Assembly (NCBI GenBank): GCA_026708115.1
Contig: JAPOVL010000025.1
Span: 186,001-250,000, forward strand
Source of the DNA: Chloroflexota bacterium
GTDB lineage: Bacteria > Chloroflexota > Anaerolineae > Aggregatilineales > Phototrophicaceae
Length of the DNA stretch: 64,000 nt
Direction of reading: 5' to 3'
Below the pieces are notes generated by a model that saw only the letters and a program-made list of their open reading frames with translations, had not been told where the DNA came from and did no database searches. Shown here piece after piece: positions 42,379 through 51,626 of this stretch (the first letter of the stretch is position 1; each line of letters starts with the position of its first letter). The position numbers and the translations under genes were made by a program.

Positions 42379-43044
42379 TTACAGCTTCTTCTCGTACAAA
42401 CACCTGCCAATTTCGAAAGGGACTTCATACCGACTTTGCCGCAGTCCTTTTGTGGTAAACAGGCAAACTCGCTTTCCTATTGTTGCGCTCAAGTCAATTT
42501 CGTGGCTCGCTATATCCAACAGGGTAATCGAAGCGTTTGGGACATAATCCACCAGCAATGCAATATCGGTATAAGGTCTGATCCACCCTTCAAAGCCTGG
42601 CGCGAATTCTGACAAGCGCTCTATCTGCTGCGATTCACAGTAGGCGGATATCTCCTCAATGTACAAGTCAAGGCTGAATGGCTCGAATACAAACCCGAAC
42701 TCTTCGCGCAGGATACGCGCCAATTGCGTAGCCAGCAGCGAAGCTTTTTCCGTATCGGCGACCCATGGCATATCCATGTCGCTAGTCAAGAAACCACGAA
42801 CGAGTTGTTGGCGCATACCTGTGAATTGTGTCCAGGGAATCTCTGGATAGAGCGCCTTGCGTTCATTCGAGACGTGAATGGCTGCTTCGCTGATTATCAG
42901 AGACAGATAGCGCATCGCCAATCGAAGCACTTCATCCTCGTCATAAACTGCGCGAGACCATCTTGCTAGAATCTCACGTATCTTTTCTGTCGCCTCCAAC
43001 ATCTCGCGCAAGCAAAGAAGATCATCAGGGCTTTCTTCCGGCAT
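42379..43044 (-). CDS. HepT-MNT toxin-antitoxin fusion with degenerate active sites
   Basis: A 221-residue protein starting after GGGAGGCAGATAT. Residues 1-115 look like HepT (DUF86): LCLREMLEATEKIREI, SLIISEAAIHVS, YPEIPWTQFTGMR. The RNase motif R-x4-H-x-Y is changed to R-QQLV-R-G-F, losing the His. Residues 116-221 look like the MntA nucleotidyltransferase: IRPYTDIALLVDY, EIDLSATIGKRV, EIGRCLYEKK. The GSxxRG loop is missing and the DxD is D-I-A. HepT and MntA are normally two genes; here they are one chain with both centres apparently dead. It lies 29 bases after the formate dehydrogenase stop. Confidence 0.75.
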   Translation of the reverse strand: MPEESPDDLLCLREMLEATEKIREILARWSRAVYDEDEVLRLAMRYLSLIISEAAIHVSNERKALYPEIPWTQFTGMRQQLVRGFLTSDMDMPWVADTEKASLLATQLARILREEFGFVFEPFSLDLYIEEISAYCESQQIERLSEFAPGFEGWIRPYTDIALLVDYVPNASITLLDIASHEIDLSATIGKRVCLFTTKGLRQSRYEVPFEIGRCLYEKKL

Positions 43045-43073
43045 ATATCTGCCTCCCGAAATCTTAGCCCGAA

Positions 43074-45215
43074 TCAATGCACATAATGCGTTGGATCTTT
43101 GATCGCCCCTTGCTCCTCCAGTACGGTCGGCGCCCGGTCCAGCTTCTCCAGCTTGACGGCCGCCATCTTGAAATCGGGGATCTTGGCACGGGGATCGACC
43201 TTCTCCAGCGTCAGCAAGTTTGCGGCCGCTTCGACGAAGTGGAAGGGCAAGAAGACGGTGCCCGCGGGCGAGCGGCCGGTTACCATGACTTGGCACTCGA
43301 CAGTTCCGCGCCGCGATGTGATGCGCAGCCAATCGCCGGAAATGACCTGCAAATGGCCGGCGTCGGCCGGGTGCATCTCGATGATGGGTACGGGAAAAGC
43401 CTCTTCCAAGCGGGAACTGCGGGTCATTGTGCCGCCGTGCCAGTGGAAAAGCACGCGCCCGGTCGTCAGGTGATAGGGGTAGTCTTCATCGGGCAATTCG
43501 CTTTCCGTGCCATATTCCAGTTCCCAGAATTTGCCTTTGCCGCGAGGAAAATCGTCCTCGAACAGGTAGGGCGTGCCGGGATGATCCGCTGCCGGGCAGG
43601 GCCAATGCACGCCGCCCTCTTTCTCCAGCCTCGCGTAAGTGACACCGAAGAAGTCGGGCGTGACCCGGCGCATCTCTTCCCAGATTTCTTCGGGATGCGC
43701 ATAGTCGAAGCCCGCGCTGACAGCGACGCCGAGCCGCCTTTCCATGCGCTTGGCGAGGGCGCAAACGATCTGCCAGTCGGGCAGCGACTCGCCCACTGCT
43801 GGCAGCGCCTGCCGAACGCGCTGGATGCGCCGGTCGCTATTGGTGAAGGTGCCCTCCTTTTCAGCGAAGCTGGCCGAGGGCAGGACCACGTCCGCCATTT
43901 CGCCGGTTTCGTTCATGAAGATATCGATGCAGACCAGCAGGTCCAGCTCTTCCAGCGCATGCTGAGCATGGGATAAATTCGGTTCGCTCATCATGGGGTT
44001 CTCGCCCATGACGATCATGGCTTTGATCTGCCCCATGAGCGCGCCATCGACCATTTCCGTGACGGTCAAGCCCGGCTGGTCGTTGAGGCTGGTGCGCCAC
44101 TCGCTTTCGAATTTCTGCTTGATGGCCGGATCGGCCACTGATTGATAGGCCGTGTAGACGTTGGGCAGGCCGCCGCTATCGGAGCAGCCTTGCACGTTGT
44201 TCTGCCCGCGCAAGGGATTGAGCCCAGTGCCCGGCTTGCCGGCGTGACCGCACATCAGCGCCAGATTGGTCAGCGAAAGCGCGTTGTCGGTGCCATGGGT
44301 GCTCTGGCTGATGCCCATGCCCCAGTAAAAGGCGGCGCGTTCGGCCGTCGCGTACATGCGCGCTGCCCGCCGAATGTCTTCTGCAGGCACGCCGCTGATG
44401 GCTTGCGCCCACTCCGGCGTGCAATGTTCCAGCGATTCGATGTAGTCTTCAAAGCCTTCGGTGCGCGCCTCGATGAATTCGGGATTGAAGAGGTTTTCGC
44501 TGACAATGACATTGGCCATGGCCTGGAAGACCGCGACATCGGTGCCCGGCTTTTGCCGCAGCCACAGCGTCGCGAAATCTGTCAATTCGATTTGGCGCGG
44601 ATCAATCACGATCAGTTTGGCGCCATTTACTCGCACCGCTTTTTTCAGGAACAGGCTGATAACCGGATGCGTTTCGGTGGTATTGCTGCCAGTGACGATG
44701 AAGGTATCGAGGTCTTCCATTTCGGCGATGCTGTTGCTCATGGCGCTGGAGCCGATCGCCAGTTGCAGGCCGGTCACGCTGCCGGCATGGCAGAGGCGGG
44801 CACAGTGATCGACATTGTTGGTCTTCATCACCGCTCGCACCCACTTTTGGAAGACGTAATTGTCCTCGTTGGTGGCTTTAGCGCAGGCGTAGGTGGCGAC
44901 GCTGTCGCCGCCATGCGCTCGGACTATTGCCGACAAGCGCTCGCTGACATAATCCAGCGCTTCTTCCCAGCTGGCCTCGCGGAAAAGCCCGCGCGCCCCG
45001 TCGCGGATCAGCGGCCGTTTGAGTCGCCGCGGATGGGTGGCGAAATCGAGCCCGAAACGTCCTTTGACACAGAGGTTGCCGTAGTTGGGCGCGCTGTCAA
45101 AGGGCGCTTCGACGCGGTAGATCTGCTCATCTTTGATATGCAAGGTCATCTGACAGCCTACGCCGCAATAGGGGCAGGTGGTGCGGACAGTTGTGTCGGG
45201 TTGTAAGACGGTCAT
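43074..45215 (-). CDS. Formate dehydrogenase-type molybdopterin oxidoreductase, catalytic subunit
   Basis: A 713-residue molybdo-bis-MGD enzyme; start MTVLQP after GAGGCGTTCCG. The [4Fe-4S] ligands are Cys14, 17, 21 (CPYCGVGC) and 49 (NLCVKGR). The molybdenum ligand is Cys142 in DHCARLCHAG, in the place of selenocysteine in E. coli FdhF; His143 is the catalytic neighbour. QNNVQGCSDSGGLPN and the C-terminal beta-barrel (HWHGGTMTRSS, FHFVEAAANLLT) are typical of the FdhA group. It lacks the NuoG-like ferredoxin extension, and no small electron-carrier subunit lies next to it. MobA for its cofactor is two genes downstream. Confidence 0.9.
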   Translation of the reverse strand: MTVLQPDTTVRTTCPYCGVGCQMTLHIKDEQIYRVEAPFDSAPNYGNLCVKGRFGLDFATHPRRLKRPLIRDGARGLFREASWEEALDYVSERLSAIVRAHGGDSVATYACAKATNEDNYVFQKWVRAVMKTNNVDHCARLCHAGSVTGLQLAIGSSAMSNSIAEMEDLDTFIVTGSNTTETHPVISLFLKKAVRVNGAKLIVIDPRQIELTDFATLWLRQKPGTDVAVFQAMANVIVSENLFNPEFIEARTEGFEDYIESLEHCTPEWAQAISGVPAEDIRRAARMYATAERAAFYWGMGISQSTHGTDNALSLTNLALMCGHAGKPGTGLNPLRGQNNVQGCSDSGGLPNVYTAYQSVADPAIKQKFESEWRTSLNDQPGLTVTEMVDGALMGQIKAMIVMGENPMMSEPNLSHAQHALEELDLLVCIDIFMNETGEMADVVLPSASFAEKEGTFTNSDRRIQRVRQALPAVGESLPDWQIVCALAKRMERRLGVAVSAGFDYAHPEEIWEEMRRVTPDFFGVTYARLEKEGGVHWPCPAADHPGTPYLFEDDFPRGKGKFWELEYGTESELPDEDYPYHLTTGRVLFHWHGGTMTRSSRLEEAFPVPIIEMHPADAGHLQVISGDWLRITSRRGTVECQVMVTGRSPAGTVFLPFHFVEAAANLLTLEKVDPRAKIPDFKMAAVKLEKLDRAPTVLEEQGAIKDPTHYVH

Positions 45216-45247
45216 CGGAACGCCTCGCTGCAATCCTCTTTAAGTTC

Positions 45248-45276
45248 ATTATATACAGCGGATATGCCTTTGCCAA
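45248..45276 (-). promoter_or_regulatory. Promoter of the formate dehydrogenase gene
   Basis: On the minus strand TTGGCA (45271-45276), 17-base spacer, TATAAT (45248-45253), about 33 bases from the ATG. The rest of the 323-base divergent gap (45216-45538) has no gene; it includes a short CACCGAGGGCACCGAG repeat at about 45328. Confidence 0.6.
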
Positions 45277-45538
45277 TAAAGCCCGTTTTGCGGTACTGTA
45301 TCGAAGTCGGTTGAAATTCATTTTAACCACCGAGGGCACCGAGTATAATTCTATAGTATTGTCGCTCTCCGGGTTCTTTGCGCATTTGTAGTGACATGAA
45401 TTATTTTAATTTCAACCGAAATGGATACACTACCTGCAATGACCCGGCAAAGAGCCGTCATATCTGTTGCTCAATCTGCAATGCGAAAGGCTTGCAGATC
45501 ACAACTATAAACTCCTGACTTTATCAAGGAGGAAAGAC

Positions 45539-46132
45539 ATGGACAGTAATAAAATGAGCAGCGGGATTATCCCGGGGGTGATCGCCGGTTACGTGTTCCT
45601 GGCTTATGTCGGGGCGGGCGCAGGACCGGCTAGAATGGGCGAAGATGGCAGCATAACCATCACAGCGGCAAACGGCATGATCGACATGGTGGGCGGCATG
45701 ATTGGGTCAGACGCTTTTGTCGGGTTCATCCTGCACATCGTGATCAGTCTGGTGATCGGCGCCCTGTATACGGGATTCTTCAGAGACAATGTGTATCTTG
45801 GCAACCCGTTGATGGACATAACTGTGGGCGGCCTGATCTACGGTTTGATCTGGTGGATCGTTGGCGGGAACATTATCATGCCGCTTATTGCCGGGGGCGA
45901 TATATTGCAGTTGTCCATCGGTCCCAGCTTCTATGGACACATCATATTTGGCCATGTCCTGGCATTCCTCGTCGTCTTGAGTGACCAGGCTTTTGGCTTG
46001 GCATACATTGATGGTAGGGATTACGGGAGACTACCCAAGCGCAAGCACCCTTCTGGATTTGTTTACGACGAATTCGATGAGAAGACGGGTCTCGACAAGA
46101 TTGGGCGCACCATAGATCCAGAGCGGCGCTGA
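45539..46132 (+). CDS. Four-helix membrane protein of unknown function
   Basis: A 197-residue inner-membrane protein; strong ribosome site AGGAGGAAAGAC before the ATG. Hydrophobic segments at about 7-27, 55-80, 95-120 and 135-160, with Gly-rich turns (GGMIGSDAF, GGLIYGLIWWIVGG) and a charged cytoplasmic C-tail from about 165. YagU/DUF1440-like proteins have comparable size and topology, but I cannot confirm the match. Divergent from the formate dehydrogenase gene, alone in its direction until the polyol operon 200 bases later. Confidence 0.75.
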   Translation: MDSNKMSSGIIPGVIAGYVFLAYVGAGAGPARMGEDGSITITAANGMIDMVGGMIGSDAFVGFILHIVISLVIGALYTGFFRDNVYLGNPLMDITVGGLIYGLIWWIVGGNIIMPLIAGGDILQLSIGPSFYGHIIFGHVLAFLVVLSDQAFGLAYIDGRDYGRLPKRKHPSGFVYDEFDEKTGLDKIGRTIDPERR

Positions 46133-46331
46133 ATGAACTTCGTCAAGATCATGGGAAACTATTGAGGTACTCTACTTGACGAAGTCAGAAAACGCGTCCA
46201 AATGAACTAAGAGAAAGCCAATATAAGGACCGGAAACCTCGCAAGTGATTTCGCTGACTCTTTCGGCAGAAATGCGAATGCGGATACTATGCAATTGAGA
46301 TAAACCGTCTACGGCAAATGAGGAATAGATT

Positions 46332-47432
46332 ATGACATATCTAGCGAAGGAGGCGCTGCCCGAGACCATGCCGGCTATCGTCTGCCACGGTCCCGAAGAT
46401 TATCGGCTCGAGGAATGGCATGTGCCGCGGCCGGCCGCCGGTGAAATTGTGATCAAGGTGCAGTCGGTGGGCATTTGCGCCAGCGATCTCAAGTGCTATC
46501 AAGGCGCGCCGCTTTTTTGGGGAGACGCCAGCCGGGAGGGCTATTGCCAGCCGCCCGTCATCCCCGGGCATGAATTTGTGGGCGAGGTCGTGGCGCTGGG
46601 CGAGGGCGCCGGTGAGAAATACGGCTTGGCATTGGGCGATATCGCCGTCTCCGAGCAGATCGTGCCCTGTTGGAAGTGTCGCTTCTGCGTGCGCGGGCAG
46701 TACTGGATGTGCCAGGACAAACACGATGTCTACGGCTTCCGACAAGCCACCATCGGCGCCATGGCCGAGTACATGTTGTTCCCTGTCGGGGCTCTCAATT
46801 ATAAGGTGCCGGAATCGCTGCCAGCGCATCATGCCGCTTTCATCGAGCCGCTCGGCTGCTCGATCCATGCGGTCGAGCGCGGCGAAATCGAACTGGACGA
46901 TGTCGTCGTGATCGCCGGTTGCGGTCCCTTGGGCTTGGGCATGGTGTCTGCCGCGCGGCTCAAGAACCCGCGTTTGCTGATTGCCGTCGATTTGAACGAC
47001 GACCGCCTAGAAATCGCCGAACTTTGCGGTGCCGATATGAGCCTGAACCCGGCCAAGACCGATGTGGTTGACGAAGTGCTGAAGTTGACGGAGGGCTACG
47101 GCTGCGATGTCTATATCGAAGCCACCGGCTATCCGGCCGCCGTGGAGCAGGGCTTGCAGATGATCCGCAAGTTGGGCACTTTCGTCGAATTCAGCGTCAT
47201 GCGCGAGCCGGTCACAGTAGATTGGACCATCATCGGCGATACGAAAGAACTGAATATCCACGGTTCGCACCTGAGCCCGTATACCTATCCCATCGCCATC
47301 GACATGCTGGTCAAGGGCCTGCTGCCCATGGACCGCATTATGACCCACCAACTGCCGCTCAGTAGCTTTCAGGCCGGCATGGATATGGTGGCGACGGGCA
47401 GCGAGTCGGTCAAGGTCACGCTAAGTCCGTAG
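46332..47432 (+). CDS. Zinc-dependent polyol dehydrogenase (erythritol/threitol dehydrogenase-like)
   Basis: Medium-chain alcohol dehydrogenase, 366 residues. GHEFVGEV carries the catalytic zinc region with Cys in VGICASDLKCY, CWKCRFCVRGQYWMC holds the four structural-zinc cysteines, and VVIAGCGPLGLGMV is the NAD loop. VCHGPEDYRLE and GAPLFWGD resemble the erythritol/L-threitol dehydrogenase (EltD) subgroup; sorbitol or other polyols remain possible. GAGGAATAGATT precedes the ATG. Followed at 71 bases by four SDR genes in the same direction, so oxidation of a polyol to a ketose and further steps look likely. Confidence 0.85.
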   Translation: MTYLAKEALPETMPAIVCHGPEDYRLEEWHVPRPAAGEIVIKVQSVGICASDLKCYQGAPLFWGDASREGYCQPPVIPGHEFVGEVVALGEGAGEKYGLALGDIAVSEQIVPCWKCRFCVRGQYWMCQDKHDVYGFRQATIGAMAEYMLFPVGALNYKVPESLPAHHAAFIEPLGCSIHAVERGEIELDDVVVIAGCGPLGLGMVSAARLKNPRLLIAVDLNDDRLEIAELCGADMSLNPAKTDVVDEVLKLTEGYGCDVYIEATGYPAAVEQGLQMIRKLGTFVEFSVMREPVTVDWTIIGDTKELNIHGSHLSPYTYPIAIDMLVKGLLPMDRIMTHQLPLSSFQAGMDMVATGSESVKVTLSP

Positions 47433-47503
47433 CTGGCCCGCCCAGTACCAATCTGTAAGGGCGGCCTAGCGGGTCGTTCCCGCTTATCCTCAGGAGCAAG
47501 TCT

Positions 47504-48235
47504 ATGAGCCAATCACTCATGGGAAAAGTCGCCATCATCACCGGCGCCAGTTCTGGCATAGGCGAAGCGACGGCTCGTCTGTTAGCACAGCAGGGCTGCA
47601 AGCTTTCGCTGGCCGCGCGATCCTATGAGAAACTGGAAGCGCTGGCCGCCGAGCTGCCAGTTGAAAGCCTGGCCCTGCGCGCGGACATGACCCAGCCAAG
47701 CGATATTGCGGAGATGGTAGAGCGGACAGTCGATCGATTCGGCCGCGTCGACATCATGTTGGCCAATGCCGGGGTCTGGATTCACGGGCAATTCGCCGAT
47801 GGCGACCTCGATGATTTCTCAACCTTGCTCAAGATCAATGTCGATGCTGTCTTGCGCTGCGCCCATGCCGTCATTCCGGGCATGAAAGCGCGCGGGGGCG
47901 GCGATATCATCGTCACCAGTTCGGTTTCGGGCCATCATGATCTGCACGGAGAGCCGGTTTACAGCGCCAGCAAAAACGCCGTGCAGACCATCGTGCATAC
48001 GCTGCGCCGCCAGTTGGCGCCCGCAGGGATTCGCGTCATGTCGCTGGCGCCGGGACCGGTAGCCAATCCCATGCAAGGTCTGCGCGATCCTGAAGAAATC
48101 CGGCGAGTAACCGAGGCGGATCGCGATTACCTGAGTTCCGATGATTGCGCAGAGGCTATATTATTCATGCTAACGCGGCCGCCTCATGTTACCATTCGAG
48201 ACTTGGTCATGCTGCCGCAAATCGACCGTGTGTGA
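47504..48235 (+). CDS. Short-chain dehydrogenase, tandem copy 1 of 4
   Basis: Classical SDR oxidoreductase, 243 residues. TGASSGIGEATARLL is the cofactor loop, NAGVW the structural motif, and Ser in TSSVSGHHD with YSASKNA (YxxxK) the catalytic triad. ADMTQPSD at the end of beta-3 is the usual Asp contact. AGGAGCAAGTCT precedes the ATG. Closest in sequence to copy 2; all four end with the same THVTIRDLVMLPQ-like tail, showing descent from one gene. Substrate presumably a polyol or ketose. Confidence 0.92.
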   Translation: MSQSLMGKVAIITGASSGIGEATARLLAQQGCKLSLAARSYEKLEALAAELPVESLALRADMTQPSDIAEMVERTVDRFGRVDIMLANAGVWIHGQFADGDLDDFSTLLKINVDAVLRCAHAVIPGMKARGGGDIIVTSSVSGHHDLHGEPVYSASKNAVQTIVHTLRRQLAPAGIRVMSLAPGPVANPMQGLRDPEEIRRVTEADRDYLSSDDCAEAILFMLTRPPHVTIRDLVMLPQIDRV

Positions 48236-48277
48236 GCCGCAAGCGTTTCGAACAGGAATCCCTTGGAGGTAGAGAGC

Positions 48278-49015
48278 TTGAACACAGACAATTCGCTATC
48301 AGGCAAAGTCGCCATCATCACCGGCGCCAGTTCCGGCATTGGGGAAGCGGCCGCGCGGCTGCTGTCCCAACAGGGTTGCAAGCTGATCTTGGCCGCGCGT
48401 TCCTATGAGAAGCTGGAAGCGCTGGCCGCCGAGCTAGGGACTGACTGCCTGGTCGTCCGCGCCGATATGACCGTGCCGGGAGATATCACAGCCATGGTCG
48501 AGCGTGCCATTGAACGCTTCGGCCGCATCGACATCATGCTCGCCAATGCCGGCGTCCTCATCACCGGAGAATTTGCTGATGGCGACCTCGACGCCTTCTC
48601 GGAGTTGTTCGCCATCAATGTCGATGCGGTGATGCGCTGCGCTCATGCCGTTATCCCACAGATGAAGAAGCAAGGCAGCGGCGATATCATCGTCACCAGT
48701 TCCGTCTCCGGCCACCACGATATTCACAGTCAACCGATTTATAGCGCCAGCAAGAACGCGGTTCAGACCTTCGTACATACCCTGCGCCGACAATTGGCCT
48801 CGGATGGTATCCGCGTGATGTCACTCGCGCCAGGCGCCATTGCCAATCCCATGCTGAATTATCATGACGCCGAAGAGATCCGACGCGTTTCGGAGGGCGA
48901 CCAGGTCTATCTGACCTCGGAAGATTGCGCCGAAGCCTTGATCTTTATGCTTTCGCGTCCGCCGCATGTTACGATACGCGACCTGGTCATTCTTCCCCGT
49001 CACGCCGGGGTATGA
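48278..49015 (+). CDS. Short-chain dehydrogenase, tandem copy 2 of 4
   Basis: A 245-residue SDR. The start is taken as TTG (MNTDNSLSGKVAIITG) because GGAGG lies 8 bases before it; another TTG is 5 codons upstream and overlaps the ribosome site. TGASSGIGEAAARLL, NAGVL, TSSVSGHHD and YSASKNA are intact. It has the KVAIITGASSGIGE start in common with copy 1, with nearly identical DNA over the first 100 bases. Confidence 0.9.
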   Translation: MNTDNSLSGKVAIITGASSGIGEAAARLLSQQGCKLILAARSYEKLEALAAELGTDCLVVRADMTVPGDITAMVERAIERFGRIDIMLANAGVLITGEFADGDLDAFSELFAINVDAVMRCAHAVIPQMKKQGSGDIIVTSSVSGHHDIHSQPIYSASKNAVQTFVHTLRRQLASDGIRVMSLAPGAIANPMLNYHDAEEIRRVSEGDQVYLTSEDCAEALIFMLSRPPHVTIRDLVILPRHAGV

Positions 49016-49062
49016 TCGACGATGTCGTCGATATTCAAATGCTGCAAGACAAAGGGATTCAT

Positions 49063-49797
49063 ATGAGCAATATGCTTGAGGGCAAAGTCGCTATCGTCAC
49101 CGGCGCCAGTTCCGGCATCGGCGAGGCTTGCGCGCGGGCGCTGGCCGAGGCGGGCTGCAAGTTGACGCTGGCCGCGCGCTCAGTGGACAAGCTGGAGGCG
49201 CTGGCGGCCGAGCTGGCGGCGGAGTGCCTGGTCGCAGGCGCCGATATGACCGTGCCCGCCGATATCAGCAGGATGGTCGAGCGGACCGTGGCGACATTCG
49301 GCACCGTTGATGTCATGTGCGCCAATGCCGGCATCTACATCCCGGGCGACTTCGCCGATGGCGACCCGGAGGCATTTTCGGAGTTGTTGACCATCAACGT
49401 TGACGCGGTTTTGCGATGCGCCCATGCGGTTATCCCGCACATGAAAGCGGGGGGCAGCGGGGATATCGTCGTCACCAGTTCCATTTCCGGCTTTATTGAT
49501 GTGCATTGGGAACCGATCTACAGCGCCAGCAAACACGCCGTGCAAACCTTCGTGCATACGCTGCGGCGACAAGTGGCCGGCGATGGCATCCGTGTGATGT
49601 CCTTGGCGCCCGGCGCGGTGGCCAATCCACTCTGGGGCTTCCACGATCCCGACGAGATCAAGCGAGTGTCGGAGGGCGAGCGGAGCTATTTGACCTCGGA
49701 AGATTGTGCCGAAGCGCTGGTCTTCATGTTGACGCGGCCGGCGCACGTTACCATCCGCGATTTAGTCATCTTGCCGCAGAATCAAGTGAATGTTTGA
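49063..49797 (+). CDS. Short-chain dehydrogenase, tandem copy 3 of 4
   Basis: A 244-residue SDR starting MSNMLEGKVAIVTG after AAAGGGATTCAT. TGASSGIGEACARAL, NAGIY, TSSISGFID and YSASKHA supply the cofactor and catalytic sites. GHH after the catalytic Ser in copies 1 and 2 is GFI here, so the substrate pocket differs. C-terminus HVTIRDLVILPQ as in the other copies. Confidence 0.92.
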   Translation: MSNMLEGKVAIVTGASSGIGEACARALAEAGCKLTLAARSVDKLEALAAELAAECLVAGADMTVPADISRMVERTVATFGTVDVMCANAGIYIPGDFADGDPEAFSELLTINVDAVLRCAHAVIPHMKAGGSGDIVVTSSISGFIDVHWEPIYSASKHAVQTFVHTLRRQVAGDGIRVMSLAPGAVANPLWGFHDPDEIKRVSEGERSYLTSEDCAEALVFMLTRPAHVTIRDLVILPQNQVNV

Positions 49798-49811
49798 TAA
49801 GAGTTAACGAG

Positions 49812-50543
49812 ATGAGCAGCGCACTCGCAGGCAAAGTGGTCATCGTCACCGGCGCGAGCTCGGGCATCGGCGCGGCCAGCGCGCGCCTGCTTTCCGAGCA
49901 CGGCTGCCGGCTGACTTTGGCCGCGCGGTCGATCGACAAGCTGGAGCGGCTCGCCGCAGAAATCGACGCCGAGGCCCTGGCGATGCGCGCGGACATGACG
50001 ATCCCGGCGGATATCGCGCAGATGGTCGAGCGTACGCTGGAGCGCTTTGGTCGGATCGATGTTCTTTTCGCCAACGCCGGCGTCTTCATCATGGGGGACT
50101 ACGCCAGCGGCGATCCGGACGCTTATACGAATTTGCTCAAGGTGAATGTCGATGGCGTCTTGCGTTGTATGCACGCTGTATTACCGGCCATGAAAGCGCA
50201 GGGGGCGGGCGATATCCTGGTGACAAGCTCCATTGCCGGTCACGAGGAACTGCACCTAGGGCCGGTCTACGGCGCATCCAAACACGCGATTCAAACCATC
50301 GTGCACACCACTCGGCGTCAACTGGCGGGGGATGGCATCCGTGTCATGTCCCTGGCGCCGGGACGGGTTGCCAACGAATTGTGGGGTCTCAGCGATCCCG
50401 ATGAGATTGAGCGTCTGACGCGCGTCGAACGCGATTACCTGAAAGTGGAAGATGTCGCGGAAGCCGCGGTTTTCATGCTGACACGTCCGCGGCATGTGAC
50501 GATACGCGACATCGTGATGCTGCCGCAGAAGCAGGATGTCTAA
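49812..50543 (+). CDS. Short-chain dehydrogenase, tandem copy 4 of 4
   Basis: A 243-residue SDR starting MSSALAGKVVIVTG, 14 bases after copy 3, with a weak ribosome site. TGASSGIGAASARLL, NAGVF, TSSIAGHEE and YGASKHA are intact. The most diverged of the four: ASGDPDAYTNLL and MHAVLPAMK replace the sequences shared by copies 1-3. Convergent with the following zinc dehydrogenase gene. Confidence 0.92.
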   Translation: MSSALAGKVVIVTGASSGIGAASARLLSEHGCRLTLAARSIDKLERLAAEIDAEALAMRADMTIPADIAQMVERTLERFGRIDVLFANAGVFIMGDYASGDPDAYTNLLKVNVDGVLRCMHAVLPAMKAQGAGDILVTSSIAGHEELHLGPVYGASKHAIQTIVHTTRRQLAGDGIRVMSLAPGRVANELWGLSDPDEIERLTRVERDYLKVEDVAEAAVFMLTRPRHVTIRDIVMLPQKQDV

Positions 50544-50594
50544 AGGACCGCAACCAGGGCCCCATCCCTTGTCATGGCACACTGTCAAGACGAT

Positions 50595-51626
50595 TTACAT
50601 GCCGGGCACAAGTAGCACCTTGGAAACATCGCCCGGGGACTCGATCAAGCGCTCAAACCACTTGCCACCGTCTCGCAGCGGGGCCTCGACGATCCAGGGA
50701 TCCAGGCGGATCGCGCCCTGGCCCAGCAGATCCAATGCGGCAGCGAAGTTGGCGGCGGTATAAGCGAAGGAGCCGAGCGCTCGAATCTCGCGCCGGATCA
50801 TATCCGCCACCGGCATCGCGCTGCTCTCCTCGTGCAAGCCGCTGAGGATCAGCCTGCCCGTTGGTCTTGTTGCCGAGACGCACTGTTCGCGCGTCAAGGC
50901 GCTGCCCACCGCATCCACTGAGACCGCTACACCCTCGCCACTTGTCGCATCCAAGACAGCTTGCACCGTGTTCGTCTCCGTCGGTTGGATGGCGATGCCG
51001 CCCAAATCCGCGCCCATAGCCAGCCGCGCCTCATCAATCTCGGCGATGAAGATGCGCTCGGCGCCCCGCTGCTTGAGCATCTGCAAGGAGAGCAATCCGA
51101 TCGGTCCCGCGCCGATGATCAGACAATCCGAGCCCTGTACGTCGCCGGCCAATTCGGCGATGCGCACGGCGCAGCCGACCGGCTCGGTCAGCGCCCCGAT
51201 ACGGCTGTCCATGCCCGCCGGCAGGGGCAAAGCAAGCTTGGACGGCACGCTGATATACTCCGCGAATGCGCCGGGACGATGCGCCCCCAAAAGCCGTCGA
51301 TTGCCGCATAGCTGGGTGAATCCGGCCGCGCATTGTCGGCATTCGCCGCAATACCAGAGCGGATTGACCGTCACCAGGCCCCCTACCGTCAGATCCGGGC
51401 GCAGGGTCGCTACCATGGGCCCGGCCGCTATGATCTCGCCAGCGAATTCATGGCCCATAATCAGGGGCGGCACGCGCAGCGCATTGTGGCCCAGGTAACC
51501 GCTCAATTCTGATCCGCAGATGCCTACATAATCCACTTTGACCAAGATTTCATCGGCTGGCGCTTCGGGCTGTTTTTCTTCGCGCATCGACATCGTTCGC
51601 GCCGCTTCCCAAATCAGTGCTTTCAT
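50595..51626 (-). CDS. Zinc-dependent alcohol dehydrogenase (medium chain)
   Basis: A 343-residue MDR enzyme. VGICGSELSGY and MGHEFAGEI provide catalytic-zinc ligands, CGECRQCAAGFTQLC the structural-zinc cysteines, and LIIGAGPIGLLSL the NAD(P) loop. TEPVGCAVR is the usual helix before the cofactor domain. Similar to sorbitol, threonine or galactitol dehydrogenases; the substrate cannot be fixed. Divergent from the rhamnonate-dehydratase-like gene across a 192-base gap, which fits a sugar-acid/polyol locus. Confidence 0.88.
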   Translation of the reverse strand: MKALIWEAARTMSMREEKQPEAPADEILVKVDYVGICGSELSGYLGHNALRVPPLIMGHEFAGEIIAAGPMVATLRPDLTVGGLVTVNPLWYCGECRQCAAGFTQLCGNRRLLGAHRPGAFAEYISVPSKLALPLPAGMDSRIGALTEPVGCAVRIAELAGDVQGSDCLIIGAGPIGLLSLQMLKQRGAERIFIAEIDEARLAMGADLGGIAIQPTETNTVQAVLDATSGEGVAVSVDAVGSALTREQCVSATRPTGRLILSGLHEESSAMPVADMIRREIRALGSFAYTAANFAAALDLLGQGAIRLDPWIVEAPLRDGGKWFERLIESPGDVSKVLLVPGM

